This document shows, piece by piece, positions 26,613 to 36,453 of a stretch of 64,000 bases of DNA; the stretch's first letter is position 1; the number at the start of each line of letters is the position of its first letter. Source of the stretch: Neoroseomonas lacus (GTDB lineage Bacteria > Pseudomonadota > Alphaproteobacteria > Acetobacterales > Acetobacteraceae); NCBI RefSeq assembly GCF_014644535.1, contig NZ_BMKW01000013.1, positions 123,569 to 187,568 of the forward strand, in the 5' to 3' direction. The notes below the pieces were generated by a model. The model was not told the DNA's origin and searched no databases. It saw only the letters and a program-made list of their open reading frames with translations. The translations under genes were made by a program, and so were the position numbers.

Positions 26613-27076
26613 TGCTGGACCTGCGCGACCCATCGGTGACGGCCGCGCAGGTCATTGCCGCGCTGGAGCTGCAGCCGCATCCGGAAGGCGGGCATTTTCG
26701 CGAGATCTGGCGCGATGCCCCGGCGGACGGGTCACGCGGCGCCGGGACGGCGATCTACTTTCTACTGGCGGCCGATGAGTTCAGCCATTGGCACCGCGTC
26801 GATGCCGCGGAGGCCTGGCATTGGTATGCCGGCGGGCCGCTGGCGCTGTCGATCTCGGCGGACGGGCATGATGCGCAGGCGGTGCATCTCGGCCCCGACA
26901 TGACACAGCATCAGCGTCCGTTTGCGATGGTGCCGAAGGGGTGGTGGCAGGCGGCGGTCTCGCTCGGGCGCTGGACGCTGGTGGGGTGCACGGTGAGCCC
27001 CGCCTTCGACTTCGCGGGATTCGAGCTGGCACCGCCCGACTGGCGGCCGGAGCCGCGCAAGGGGCGGGAGGGGTAA
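26612..27076 (+). CDS. Cupin_5 (DUF985) family protein
   Basis: A 154-residue single-domain cupin. The opening ALELQPHPEGGHFREIWRD, then YFLLAADEFSHWHRVDAAEAWHWYAG and VPKGWWQAAVSLGRWTLVGCTVSPAF, are the DUF985 landmarks. The HxH pair (HWHRVD) and following residues could hold a metal. The family's function is unclear. The ATG overlaps the GST stop by one base, so the three genes gloB, GST and cupin form a tight operon. Confidence 0.87.
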   Translation: MLDLRDPSVTAAQVIAALELQPHPEGGHFREIWRDAPADGSRGAGTAIYFLLAADEFSHWHRVDAAEAWHWYAGGPLALSISADGHDAQAVHLGPDMTQHQRPFAMVPKGWWQAAVSLGRWTLVGCTVSPAFDFAGFELAPPDWRPEPRKGREG

Positions 27077-27086
27077 CCCCCCGCCC
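27062..27086. terminator. Bidirectional terminator with the cupin stop codon in its loop
   Basis: GGGCGGG-A-GGGG (27062-27073), then TAA, then CCCC-CCGCCC (27077-27086) forms a strong stem whose 3-nt loop is the cupin stop codon. It lies between convergent genes; the other gene ends at 27094. Confidence 0.6.
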
Positions 27087-27093
27087 GATGCGG

Positions 27094-28131
27094 TCAACGC
27101 ATCGGCAGCGCGTAGAGCAGGCCACCATTCGTCCAAAGGTTGTTCGGACCACGCGGCAGCGACACCGGCGTGGCTTCCCCCATGGTGCGTTCGTAGACCT
27201 CGCCATAATTGCCGACCGCGCGGATCGCGTTGTAGGCCCAGAGCGGGTCGAGCTTGATCGACTGGCCGAGTTCCGGCGTCACGCCCAGCAGGCGGCGCGT
27301 ATTCGGGTTGACCGAGCTGGCGCGCATCTGTTCGGCATTGGCGCGGGTGACGCCCTGCTCCTCCGCCTCGATGATCGCCGTCGTGTACCAGCGGACGATG
27401 TCATACCAGTTGTCGTCGCCACGGCGGACATAGGCGCCGTAGGGTTCCTTGGAGAAACGCTCCGACAGGATGGTCCACTCGCTCGGATTGGGCATCGAGG
27501 CGCGCACGCCGGCAAGCTGGGAGGCATCGGTGCCGAAGCTGTCGCAACGCCCGGCGACCAACGCGGCGGCTGCCTGGTCCGTACGCTCGAACACCACCGG
27601 CTGGAACGGCACATTGACCGAGCGGAAGTAGTCCGCCGTCACCTGTTCATTCGTCGTGCCCTGGATCAGGCAGATGGTGGCACCGCCCATGTCGCGCACG
27701 CGTTGCACGCCCGCATTGGCGCGCACCATGAAGCCGTGGCCGTCATAGAAGTACGTCGTGACGTGGCGCAGGCCGAGCGTGGTGTCGCGCAGCATGGTCT
27801 GGGTCGAGGTGCGGAACAGCACGTCGATCTCGCCCGACCCCAGCGCGGTGAAGCGCGTCGACGAGGACAGCGGGATGAAGCGCACCTTCGCCGGATCATT
27901 GAAGATCGCCGCCGCAAGGCCGCGGCACATGTCGACATCGAAGCCCTGCCAGACGCCGCGGCTGTCGGGCGAGGCGAAGCCGGCGACGCCGGTATGGATG
28001 CCGCAGTTGAGCGTACCGCGGGCGCGAACCGCATCGAGTGTCGGGCTCGGGATATTGGTCTGCGCCGACGCGGCACCGGCGAAGGCCGCACAGAAGGCGG
28101 CCAATGCGACCGCAACGCTCCGTCTCAACAT
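27094..28131 (-). CDS. General L-amino acid ABC transporter substrate-binding protein (AapJ-like), copy A
   Basis: A 345-residue periplasmic receptor with a signal peptide (MLRRSVAVALAAFCAAFAG, cut near ASAQ). The segments LDAVRARGTLNCGIHTGVAGF, GFDVDMCRGLAAAIF and MLRDTTLGLRHV are those of the AapJ/BztA group, which feeds polar L-amino acids to the AapQMP importer. No permease or ATPase genes are adjacent. It is followed upstream on the same strand by a close paralogue (345 residues, most positions identical), so this is a tandem duplication. Confidence 0.9.
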   Translation of the reverse strand: MLRRSVAVALAAFCAAFAGAASAQTNIPSPTLDAVRARGTLNCGIHTGVAGFASPDSRGVWQGFDVDMCRGLAAAIFNDPAKVRFIPLSSSTRFTALGSGEIDVLFRTSTQTMLRDTTLGLRHVTTYFYDGHGFMVRANAGVQRVRDMGGATICLIQGTTNEQVTADYFRSVNVPFQPVVFERTDQAAAALVAGRCDSFGTDASQLAGVRASMPNPSEWTILSERFSKEPYGAYVRRGDDNWYDIVRWYTTAIIEAEEQGVTRANAEQMRASSVNPNTRRLLGVTPELGQSIKLDPLWAYNAIRAVGNYGEVYERTMGEATPVSLPRGPNNLWTNGGLLYALPMR

Positions 28132-28222
28132 GATGACATGCCCTTCCTGTTGTCTGACTTTTGGGAGCGGATCGTCGCCGCAGGGTCAGGGCTCTGTCAA
28201 CGCCGTCATCCCGGCGTCACGG

Positions 28223-28251
28223 GGGTGGGGCCGCGCGAGACGGCCCCGCCC
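28223..28251 (-). terminator. Hairpin between the tandem binding-protein genes
   Basis: GGGTGGGGCCG (28223-28233) pairs with CGGCCCCGCCC (28241-28251), one G-T wobble, around a 7-nt loop. It lies 7 bases after the stop of copy B, so the two receptor genes may be separate transcripts. Confidence 0.55.
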
Positions 28252-28257
28252 TTCGTT

Positions 28258-29295
28258 TCAACGCATCGGCAGGGCGTAGAGCAGCCCACCCTGCGTCCAG
28301 ATATTGTTCGGCCCGCGCGGCAGGCCGACCGGTGTGTCGGGGCCCATGGTGCGGTTGTATATCTCGCCGTAATTGCCGACCGTGCGGATCACGTTGAACG
28401 CCCAGGCCGGGTCCAGCTTGATGGACTGGGCGAGTTCCGGCGTGACGCCCAGCAGGCGGCGCGTGTTCGGGTTGGTGGAACTGGTGCGCATCTGCTCGAC
28501 ATTGGCGCGCGTCAGGCCCTGTTCCTCCGCCTCGATCACCGCGGTGGTGTACCAGCGCACGATATCGAACCAATTGTCGTCACCCCGGCGGATATAGGCT
28601 GAGTACGGCTCCTTCGAGAACCGTTCAGGCAGCACCGTCCAATCCGCCGGTGTCGGCATGGTGGATCGCATCGCCGCGAGCGAGGAGGCATCCGTGCCAT
28701 AGGCATCGCAGCGGCCGGCGAGCAGCGCCGCCTGGGCCTGGTCGCCGCGTTCGAAGATCACCGGCTGGAATGGCACGTTGATCGACCGGAAGTAATCCGC
28801 CGTCACCTGTTCGTTCGTCGTGCCCTGGAGCAGGCAGATCGTCGCGCCGTTCATGTCGCGCGCATGCGTGACGCCGGCGGCGGCGCGCACCATGAAGCCG
28901 TGGCCGTCATAGAAATAGGTAGTGACATGGCGCAGGCCGAGCGTGGTGTCGCGCAGCATCGTCTGTGTCGAGGTGCGGAACAGCACGTCGACCTCCCCCG
29001 CGCCCAGCGCCGTGAAGCGCGTGGACGAGGACAGCGGCACGAAGCGAACCTTCGAGACGTCGTTGAAGATGGCTACGGCCAAGCCGCGGCACATCTCGAC
29101 ATCGAGCCCCTGCCACACGCCGCGGCTGTCGGGCAGGGCAAAGCCGGCAACGCCGGTGTTGATGCCGCAGACCAGTTGCCCCCGCGCACGGACGGCATCC
29201 AGCGTCGGGCTCGGGATACTGTTCTGCGCCAGGGCGCTGCCCGCAAAAGTTGCGCACAGCATCGCGCACGCGGCCGCAAGGCCTCGTTTGACCAT
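28258..29295 (-). CDS. General L-amino acid ABC transporter substrate-binding protein (AapJ-like), copy B
   Basis: A paralogue of the preceding receptor, also 345 residues, with a signal peptide (MVKRGLAAACAMLCATFAG, cut near ALAQ). Landmarks are shared: NSIPSPTLDAVRARGQLVCG, DTTLGLRHVTTYFYDGHGF, GATICLLQGTTNEQVTADYF. Differences cluster in the signal peptide and in the 170-230 region (ERGDQAQAALLAGRCDAYG), which could alter ligand choice. It is also without permease genes. The 126-bp spacer between copies holds a hairpin. Confidence 0.9.
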   Translation of the reverse strand: MVKRGLAAACAMLCATFAGSALAQNSIPSPTLDAVRARGQLVCGINTGVAGFALPDSRGVWQGLDVEMCRGLAVAIFNDVSKVRFVPLSSSTRFTALGAGEVDVLFRTSTQTMLRDTTLGLRHVTTYFYDGHGFMVRAAAGVTHARDMNGATICLLQGTTNEQVTADYFRSINVPFQPVIFERGDQAQAALLAGRCDAYGTDASSLAAMRSTMPTPADWTVLPERFSKEPYSAYIRRGDDNWFDIVRWYTTAVIEAEEQGLTRANVEQMRTSSTNPNTRRLLGVTPELAQSIKLDPAWAFNVIRTVGNYGEIYNRTMGPDTPVGLPRGPNNIWTQGGLLYALPMR

Positions 29296-29316
29296 GATGA
29301 AAGCCTCTCCGTTTAA

Positions 29317-30168
<852 letters not shown>

Positions 30169-30263
30169 CCCGGGGGCGGTTTGACTTCGTCGCGCGCCGC
30201 GTGATCTTCTTGTGACCTGCAAAAGCGTGCGGCGTCAGATCGCGCGTCACGGAGGATGAAACA

Positions 30264-31334
30264 ATGCGTCTGGGACCAATTCTCGCCGCCGCCATCCTGG
30301 CGGCCGGCACCAGCCTGATCGCGCCGCGTCCCGCCGAGGCGCAGGAATTGCCGCAGACGCGCGTGCGCGTCGTCGGATACTTCTCCAACCTGCTGCAGGT
30401 GCATGAGGTTGAGCGTCCCTTCTGGACGCAACGGATTCCGGAAGCCTCGGGCGGGCGCATCACCGCCGAATACGCCAATCAGGACACCGTCGGCGTCCGC
30501 GACTTCCAGATCCTGCGCGTGCTGCAGCAGGGTGTGACGGATTTCGCCTCCTCCGACATCTCGAAGATGGCCGGCGACGATCCGGTGTTCGAAGGCTGCG
30601 ACCTGGCCGGCATGGTCGATGACATTGAGACCGCCCGGCGTGCCTGCGAGGCCTGGCGGCCGGTGATGGCCGAAGCGATGGAGCGCAAGTTCAACGCGCG
30701 TCTGCTGGCGCTGTTCCCGAACCCGTCCATCGTCTACTGGTGCAACACGCCGATCACCAGCCTCGAGGACCTGCGCGGCAAGCGCGTGCGCGTCTTCAAC
30801 ATCACCCAGGGCGACTTCGTTCGCGCGGTGGGCGCGGCCGCCGTCACCATTCCCTTCCCCGAGGTGGTGCCCGCCATGCAGCGTCGCGTGGTCGATTGCG
30901 GCCTGACCGGCACGCTGTCAGGCAACGCCGCCGGCTGGCCGGAGGTGACGACGCATCTGTTCACGCTGAATGCCGGCTGGTCGATCGCCTTCCAGGCGGT
31001 GAACCGCGATGCCTGGAACCGCTTCCCACCGGCGGTGCAGCAGTTCTTCACGACGCAGTTCGGCACGATGGAGAACGACCTGTGGACGCTGATGAACCGC
31101 GCCACGGACCAGGGCATCGCCTGCAACATCGGCCGGCCGGACTGCACCATGGGTCGCCCGGGGCACATGACGCTGGTACCGGTGCCCGCTTCCGACCAGG
31201 CGCGCCGCACCCAGATCCTGAACGAGACGGTGCTGACCGCCTGGGGCCGTCGCTGCGGGCGCCCCTGCGCCGAGCGCTGGAACGCCACGGTCGGGCCGAT
31301 CGTGAATCTGCGCATTCCGCTCGACCGTCTGTGA
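30264..31334 (+). CDS. TRAP transporter substrate-binding protein DctP
   Basis: A 356-residue periplasmic receptor with a signal peptide (cut near AEAQ). It has the DctP-type core: ERPFWTQRIPEASGGRITAEY, GVRDFQILRVLQQGVTDFAS, and LRGKRVRVFNITQGDFVRAVGA. The conserved ligand Arg of DctP proteins is probably in RVRVFN. Extra cysteines near the end (CNIGRPDCT, GRRCGRPCAERW) suggest disulfides. A strong GGAGGAT ribosome site precedes ATG 30264. First of three genes dctP-dctQ-dctM. Confidence 0.9.
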   Translation: MRLGPILAAAILAAGTSLIAPRPAEAQELPQTRVRVVGYFSNLLQVHEVERPFWTQRIPEASGGRITAEYANQDTVGVRDFQILRVLQQGVTDFASSDISKMAGDDPVFEGCDLAGMVDDIETARRACEAWRPVMAEAMERKFNARLLALFPNPSIVYWCNTPITSLEDLRGKRVRVFNITQGDFVRAVGAAAVTIPFPEVVPAMQRRVVDCGLTGTLSGNAAGWPEVTTHLFTLNAGWSIAFQAVNRDAWNRFPPAVQQFFTTQFGTMENDLWTLMNRATDQGIACNIGRPDCTMGRPGHMTLVPVPASDQARRTQILNETVLTAWGRRCGRPCAERWNATVGPIVNLRIPLDRL

Positions 31335-31347
31335 GGTCAGTGGACGC

Positions 31348-31944
31348 ATGCAAGGGCTGATTGTCCTCGCCACGGCAATCAGCCGTGCCGGGGCCTGGTT
31401 CGGCGGCGGGCTCGTCGTGCTCGCCGCCGTAATCGTATCGGTGGATGTGCTCCTGCGCGCCGGCTTCTCCTTCACCATCGGCGGCTCGGATGAGCTGTCG
31501 GGCTATGCGCTGGCGGTGTCCAGCGCCTTCGCCTTCGCCCTGGCGCTGCTCGACCGCGCGCATGTGCGGATCGACACGCTCTACACGCTGCTGCCGGTGC
31601 GCGTGGCGGCGGCTTTCGACCTGCTCGCGATGGCGGCGATGGTCTCGCTCGCCTCCTTCCTGGCGATGCAGAGCTGGCGCGTCTTCGCGCAGTCCTGGTC
31701 GCTCGGCGCGCGGGCGCTGACGCAGTTGAACACGCCGCTCTCCTATCCGCAGGGGCTGTGGTTCGCCGGGCTCGCCTGGTTCGCGCTGGTCTCGATCCTG
31801 CTGATGCTGCGGGCACTTATCCTGATGGTGCGGGGCGACGCGATGGGTGTGCAGCACTTGCTTGGCACCAAGACCGCGGCCGAGGAACTCGCCGACGAGC
31901 GCGCCGCCCAGCAGGCGATCCGCGCCGGCGGCGGTGCCGCATGA
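31348..31944 (+). CDS. TRAP transporter small permease DctQ
   Basis: A 198-residue inner-membrane protein with four hydrophobic segments, the DctQ layout. VVLAAVIVSVDVLLRAGFSF and GSDELSGYALAVSSAFAFALAL are typical of the first two segments, followed by DRAHVRIDTLYTLLP. It helps couple the DctP receptor to the DctM channel. It lies 13 bp after dctP and overlaps dctM by an ATGA. Confidence 0.9.
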   Translation: MQGLIVLATAISRAGAWFGGGLVVLAAVIVSVDVLLRAGFSFTIGGSDELSGYALAVSSAFAFALALLDRAHVRIDTLYTLLPVRVAAAFDLLAMAAMVSLASFLAMQSWRVFAQSWSLGARALTQLNTPLSYPQGLWFAGLAWFALVSILLMLRALILMVRGDAMGVQHLLGTKTAAEELADERAAQQAIRAGGGAA

Positions 31945-33224
31945 TCGGCGTCGCAATCGGCATCCTGGTCGGGCTGCTGGCCTTGTCGCTGCCGGTGGCC
32001 GCCGCGCTGATGGGGCTCGGGCTGTCGCTCGACGTGCTCTATTCCTTCCTGCCGCTGCGCCGCGTCCTGGGCGACAGCGCCTGGGGCGTGTCGACCGACG
32101 TCGTGCTGTTCTCCATCCCGCTCTTTGTGATGCTGGGGGAGGTGATGCTGCGCTCAGGCATCGCCGAGCGCATGTACGACGCGATGGCGCGCTGGCTCGG
32201 CTGGCTGCCGGGCGGGCTGATGCACGCCAATATCGGCACCTGTACGCTGTTCGCGGCGATCTCTGGCTCGTCGGTCGCCACCGCGGCGACGATCGGCACC
32301 GTCGCGGTCGGCCAGATCAAGGTGCAGGGATACAATGAGCGCCTGTTCCTCGGCACCATCGCGGCGGGCGGGACGCTCGGCATCCTGATCCCGCCATCGA
32401 TCCCGATGATCATCTATGCGGCGCTGACCGACACCTCGATCCCGCAGATCTACCTGGCGGGCATCCTGCCCGGGGCGATCCTGGCGGTGCTGTTCATGGC
32501 GACGGTGGTCATCGCCTGTGTGGTGCGGCCAGCCTGGGGCGGGCAGAAGCGCCGCGTGACCTGGGGCGAGCGCATCGCCGCGCTGCCCGACCTGGTGCCA
32601 CCGCTGCTGCTGTTCGGGTCGGTGATCGGGTCGATCTATGCCGGCCTGGCCACGGCGACGGAAAGCGCGGCGCTCGGCGTGCTGGTGGCCTTCGTGCTGG
32701 CCTGGTGGCGCGATGCGCTGTCCTGGGCGATGCTGCGCGCGGTGTTCGAAGGCACCATGCGCACCACGGCGATGATCATGCTGATCCTGATCGCCGCCTA
32801 TTTCCTCAACTTCATCATCGGCTCGATCGGGCTGGGCCGGATGGTGACGGAGGTGATCGGCAATCTGGGCCTGACACCAACCCAGACCATCATCGCCATC
32901 GTCATCTTCTACTTCGTGCTCGGCATGTTCATGGAGACGCTGTCCATGATGGTCGCGACCGTGCCGCTGGTGATGCCGGTGGTGCTCAGCCTCGGGCTCG
33001 ACCCGGTGTGGTTCGGCGTGATGATGATGCTGCTGCTGGAGACCGCGCTGATCACCCCGCCGGTCGGCTTCAACCTGTTCGTCGTGCAGGGCGTGCGGGA
33101 GCGAGGGCCGGTGAAGGATGTCATCCTCGGGTCGGCGCCCTTCGTCGGCACGCTGCTGGTGATGATCGCGCTGCTGATCGCCTTCCCGCAGATCGCGCTG
33201 ACCCTGCCGCAGGCGCTCCGGTAA
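31941..33224 (+). CDS. TRAP transporter large permease DctM
   Basis: A 427-residue integral membrane protein with about twelve to thirteen segments that carries solute uptake driven by sodium. SSVATAATIGTVAVGQIKVQGY, GGTLGILIPPSIPMIIYA, GLATATESAALGVL and LITPPVGFNLFVVQGV are standard DctM landmarks. The ATG at 31941 overlaps the dctQ stop. Substrate is not predictable; C4-dicarboxylates, sugar acids and hydroxy acids are all known for TRAP systems. Confidence 0.92.
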   Translation: MIGVAIGILVGLLALSLPVAAALMGLGLSLDVLYSFLPLRRVLGDSAWGVSTDVVLFSIPLFVMLGEVMLRSGIAERMYDAMARWLGWLPGGLMHANIGTCTLFAAISGSSVATAATIGTVAVGQIKVQGYNERLFLGTIAAGGTLGILIPPSIPMIIYAALTDTSIPQIYLAGILPGAILAVLFMATVVIACVVRPAWGGQKRRVTWGERIAALPDLVPPLLLFGSVIGSIYAGLATATESAALGVLVAFVLAWWRDALSWAMLRAVFEGTMRTTAMIMLILIAAYFLNFIIGSIGLGRMVTEVIGNLGLTPTQTIIAIVIFYFVLGMFMETLSMMVATVPLVMPVVLSLGLDPVWFGVMMMLLLETALITPPVGFNLFVVQGVRERGPVKDVILGSAPFVGTLLVMIALLIAFPQIALTLPQALR

Positions 33225-33225
33225 G

Positions 33226-33254
33226 GGCGGAGGGGCAGTCGGCGCCCCTCCGCC
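33226..33254. terminator. Bidirectional terminator between dctM and the LDH-like gene
   Basis: GGCGGAGGGGC (33226-33236) and GCCCCTCCGCC (33244-33254) form a perfect 11-bp stem with a 7-nt loop. It sits between the two convergent stop codons. Confidence 0.65.
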
Positions 33255-33260
33255 ACATCA

Positions 33261-34202
33261 TCACCCCGCCAGCGCCGCGCCGATCGCCTCGCGGATCACC
33301 GTCGCGCTGTGCCGCAGCGCGACGGTCTCCACCGCATCCAGCGGCGGCATCATGGATGCCGAAGCGCCGCGCGCGCCCAGCACATGCGGCAACGAGATGC
33401 AGGTGTCCGGCACGCCCAGCGCTTCCTCCATGAAGGTGGAGACGGTGAAGATTGTCTGCTCGCCATTCACCAAGGCCTGGGTCAGCCGCGCGATGCAGCC
33501 GCCGATGCCGAAATTGGAGACGCCCTTGCCTTCCTTGATGCGATAGGCGGAGCTGCGGACCTCCTTCGAGATCCTGGCCTGAAGTGCCGGCGTGATCGGC
33601 GCGCCGACCTGTTCGGCGAAGCGCGCCAGCGGCATCGCCGCGACATGCACGCCCGACCAGTGCAGCACTTCGGAATCGCCGTGTTCGCCGAGGACATAGG
33701 CATGCATGGATTGCGGCGCGACCCCGAATTGGCGCGCCAACCGGTCGCGGAAGCGCGCCGAATCCAGCGCGCAGCCGGTGCCGATGGCCCGCCCCGGCGG
33801 CAGGCCGAAGCGCCGTACGGCAAGTGCCGGCATCACGTCGACGGGGTTCGTCGCGAAGAGCAGCACGGCCTCCGGCGCAACGGCCAGCACCCGCTCGATG
33901 ATGCCGCTGACGATGCGCGCATTGGTCGCCAGCAGGTCAAGCCGCGTCTGCCCCGGCTTGAGGCTGACCCCCGCGGTGATGACCACGACATCCGCCCCGG
34001 CAAGGTCCGCATAGCCGCCCGCGCGCACCAGCGCGGTGCTGCCGAAGGCGGCGGCATGGGCGATATCGGCGGCCTCACTGGTGGCGCGGGCGGTGTCGAG
34101 GTCGGTCAGCACCACCTCTCGCACGCCCGGCGTCAGGGCGAGCAGATACCCTGCCGCGGCACCGACCAGTCCGGTGCCGACAATGCCGACGACCCCGGCC
34201 AC
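33261..34202 (-). CDS. LDH/MDH-family 2-hydroxyacid dehydrogenase with Leu at the specificity position
   Basis: A 313-residue lactate/malate dehydrogenase-fold enzyme. NAD-binding GIVGTGLVGAAAG starts near residue 6, with LTDLD after beta-2 favouring NAD. Catalytic residues are intact: Arg in TRLDLL (109 in LDH numbering), Asp and Arg in LDSARFRDRLA, His in VLGEHGDSEV. The substrate-discriminating loop reads TAGVSLKPGQTR. Position 102, Gln in LDH and Arg in MDH, is Leu, so a larger or hydrophobic 2-oxo acid is plausible. It is coupled to a DASS-type carrier one base upstream. Confidence 0.82.
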   Translation of the reverse strand: MAGVVGIVGTGLVGAAAGYLLALTPGVREVVLTDLDTARATSEAADIAHAAAFGSTALVRAGGYADLAGADVVVITAGVSLKPGQTRLDLLATNARIVSGIIERVLAVAPEAVLLFATNPVDVMPALAVRRFGLPPGRAIGTGCALDSARFRDRLARQFGVAPQSMHAYVLGEHGDSEVLHWSGVHVAAMPLARFAEQVGAPITPALQARISKEVRSSAYRIKEGKGVSNFGIGGCIARLTQALVNGEQTIFTVSTFMEEALGVPDTCISLPHVLGARGASASMMPPLDAVETVALRHSATVIREAIGAALAG

Positions 34203-34203
34203 G

Positions 34204-35691
34204 TCACAGCACGCCCATCATCGGCCACAGCGTCGCCGACAGCAGCATGATCAGCAGCCAGCCCGCGACGGTGACGATCACGCCCACCTTGGCGAATTGC
34301 GCGATGGTAAAGGCTCCGGTGCCGTAGCAGAGCATGTTCTGCGGAGCGTTGGTCGGCAGGATGAAGCCGAAGGAGACGACGAAGCTCTGGATCAGCACGA
34401 TGCCGAAGGCGACCTCGCGGCCGACCGGCAGGGTCTGGGCGAAGGCGATCATGATCGGGATCAGCGTGCTGGCGAGGCCCGTCGCCGAGGCAAAGCCCAG
34501 ATGCAGCACGATGCTGAACAGCGAGAGCGCGCCCACCACCATGAAGACTGGCAGCGCTCCAAGGCCCAACTGGCCGAGCGTGACCTGCGCAAGCCAAGCC
34601 GCCGCCCCGGTGGTCGCCATCAGCGTGCCGAGCGAGATGCCGGCGGCGAACAGGATGATGGTCCCCCAGGGCACCAGCTTCTCCGCCTGCGACCAGTGCA
34701 TGACGCCGATGCGCGGCATCAGCAGGAGCGCGATGCCGATCTGGGTGGTGGTGGCGGTATCGAAGGGATGCAGCGTGCCTTCGGTGGACCACAACGCGAG
34801 CAGCAGCACGGCCACCGCCATCAGCCGCTTCTCGGCCGCGGTGATGGGGCCGAGCTTGGACACTTCCTCGGCGAGGCGCGCCTCGGCCTCGGCCTTGGCT
34901 GGCACCTGCGGGCGCAGCACCAGGATCGCGGCGATGTACAGCACCACGCACATGCCCAGGGTGAAAGGCAGCGTGGTGACGAACCAGCCGCCCCAGCTGA
35001 TGGTGTGGCCGAAGGCCTGCTCCATGAAGTTCAGGCTGATCAGGTTCTGCGCCGCTCCGGTCTTGACCGCCATATTGAAGATCGAACAGGCGGAAGCGGT
35101 GACGATCATCAGCGTCGCGCCCAGGCTGCTGGCGACCGGCAGGCCAAGGGCTGCGGTCACCCCCACCATGATCGGGATCACCGCGCCGACACGGGCGGTG
35201 GCGGAGGGAATGAACAGCGCCAGCACGAAGCCGACCAGCATGGCGCCGAGGATCAGGCGGGACGGCGAGATGCCGACCTTGCTCATCACCAGCAGCGCCA
35301 CGCGCCGGTCGAGTCCGGTCAGCTTCAGCGCCACGGCGAGGAACAGCGCGGCGGCCACCAGCAGCACGGCGGTCGAGGAGAAGCCAGTCAACATTGTGGA
35401 CAGCGCGGCGGTCGAGCTCATCGGCGGCCCGCCGGCGCGCAACGGATGGCCCATCAGCCCGAGCACGGCCGCCCCGGTCAACACGATCGCGCTGTTGGCC
35501 GGTGACACGCATTCGCTGATCCACAGCACGATGACGAGCACGAGAAGCCCGAGCGCGACCTGGCCGGAGGTCGTCAGCCCGGCCGGCGTGGGCAGCAGCA
35601 GCATGCCGACATAGAGCAGGATCGCCAGCCCGAGGTAAGCGAGCTTGCGGTTCGACTCAGGTTCGGGGGGCGAGATGAAGGAGAGGGACAT
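34204..35691 (-). CDS. DASS/SLC13-family anion:sodium symporter
   Basis: A 495-residue inner-membrane carrier with about twelve to fourteen segments. The first half has SPANSAIVL and IPSATARVGAVIPIMVG; the second half has GTIILFAAGISLGTLM and FGFILPTNAPQNMLCYG, matching the paired sodium/substrate motifs (SNT-type turns) of divalent anion symporters, in variant form. Likely substrates are di- or tricarboxylates or hydroxy acids. The LDH-like gene begins one base after its stop, so uptake and oxidation of one compound is a reasonable idea. Confidence 0.87.
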   Translation of the reverse strand: MSLSFISPPEPESNRKLAYLGLAILLYVGMLLLPTPAGLTTSGQVALGLLVLVIVLWISECVSPANSAIVLTGAAVLGLMGHPLRAGGPPMSSTAALSTMLTGFSSTAVLLVAAALFLAVALKLTGLDRRVALLVMSKVGISPSRLILGAMLVGFVLALFIPSATARVGAVIPIMVGVTAALGLPVASSLGATLMIVTASACSIFNMAVKTGAAQNLISLNFMEQAFGHTISWGGWFVTTLPFTLGMCVVLYIAAILVLRPQVPAKAEAEARLAEEVSKLGPITAAEKRLMAVAVLLLALWSTEGTLHPFDTATTTQIGIALLLMPRIGVMHWSQAEKLVPWGTIILFAAGISLGTLMATTGAAAWLAQVTLGQLGLGALPVFMVVGALSLFSIVLHLGFASATGLASTLIPIMIAFAQTLPVGREVAFGIVLIQSFVVSFGFILPTNAPQNMLCYGTGAFTIAQFAKVGVIVTVAGWLLIMLLSATLWPMMGVL

Positions 35692-35769
35692 GCCGCGACG
35701 GTTCCGGATCAGGTGCCGGCACCATGCCGCGGCCGGGGCCGCCGCATGTTGACGCGCATCAAGACTCGG

Positions 35770-36453
35770 TCAGGCAGGGACGCTGTCGACGATCCGCCCA
35801 TCCTCCATTGTCACGATCCTGTCAGCGATATCGAGGATGCGCGGGTCGTGCGTCACCATCAGGATCGGCGTGCCGCGGGACTTGGCGATGTCGCGCAACA
35901 GATGCGCCACCTCCCCGCCCGTGACCTTGTCCAGCGCCGCGGTCGGCTCGTCGGCCAGCACCAGGCCCGGATGACCAACCAGGGCGCGGGCGATGGCGAC
36001 GCGCTGGCGCTGCCCGCCCGACAGCTTGGAGGGCGGCTTGTCCGCATGCCCCGCCAGGCCGACGGCGGCGAGCATCGCGCCGGCGCGCTCCAGCCGCTCG
36101 GCCTCGGGGATGGTCGAATCAAGTTCGAGGCTCATCGCCACATTCTGCCGTGCGGTCAGGAAACCGAGCAGATTGTGGTTCTGGAAGATGAAGCCGATCG
36201 ACCGGCGCAGCACCACGCGTTCCCATTCCGGCGAACCGAGCAACTCATGGCCCAGCACGCGGCACGACCCTTCCTGCATGCCGCGCAGCGCGCCGATCAA
36301 CGTCAGCAGCGTGGTCTTGCCCGACCCCGATGGGCCGGTGAGCAGCACGACTTCCCCACCATGCACGCGCAGCCCGACGTCGCGCAGCACCGGCCGGCGC
36401 AACTCGCCCTCGCCATAGGCGAAAGTCAGGCCGTCGATGTGGATCGGATCCAT
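35770..36453 (-). CDS. DevA-like ABC exporter ATP-binding protein
   Basis: A 227-residue ATPase of the DevA/MacB group. Walker A GPSGSGKTT, Q-loop FIFQNHNLLGFLTARQNV, signature LSGGQRQRVAIARAL and Walker B LVLADEPTAALD are all intact. FQ-HNLL-FLTARQNV is characteristic of DevA, the ATPase of the DevBCA exporters that pump glycolipids or other compounds through a TolC-type channel. The start overlaps the devC stop (ATGA). Confidence 0.9.
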   Translation of the reverse strand: MDPIHIDGLTFAYGEGELRRPVLRDVGLRVHGGEVVLLTGPSGSGKTTLLTLIGALRGMQEGSCRVLGHELLGSPEWERVVLRRSIGFIFQNHNLLGFLTARQNVAMSLELDSTIPEAERLERAGAMLAAVGLAGHADKPPSKLSGGQRQRVAIARALVGHPGLVLADEPTAALDKVTGGEVAHLLRDIAKSRGTPILMVTHDPRILDIADRIVTMEDGRIVDSVPA

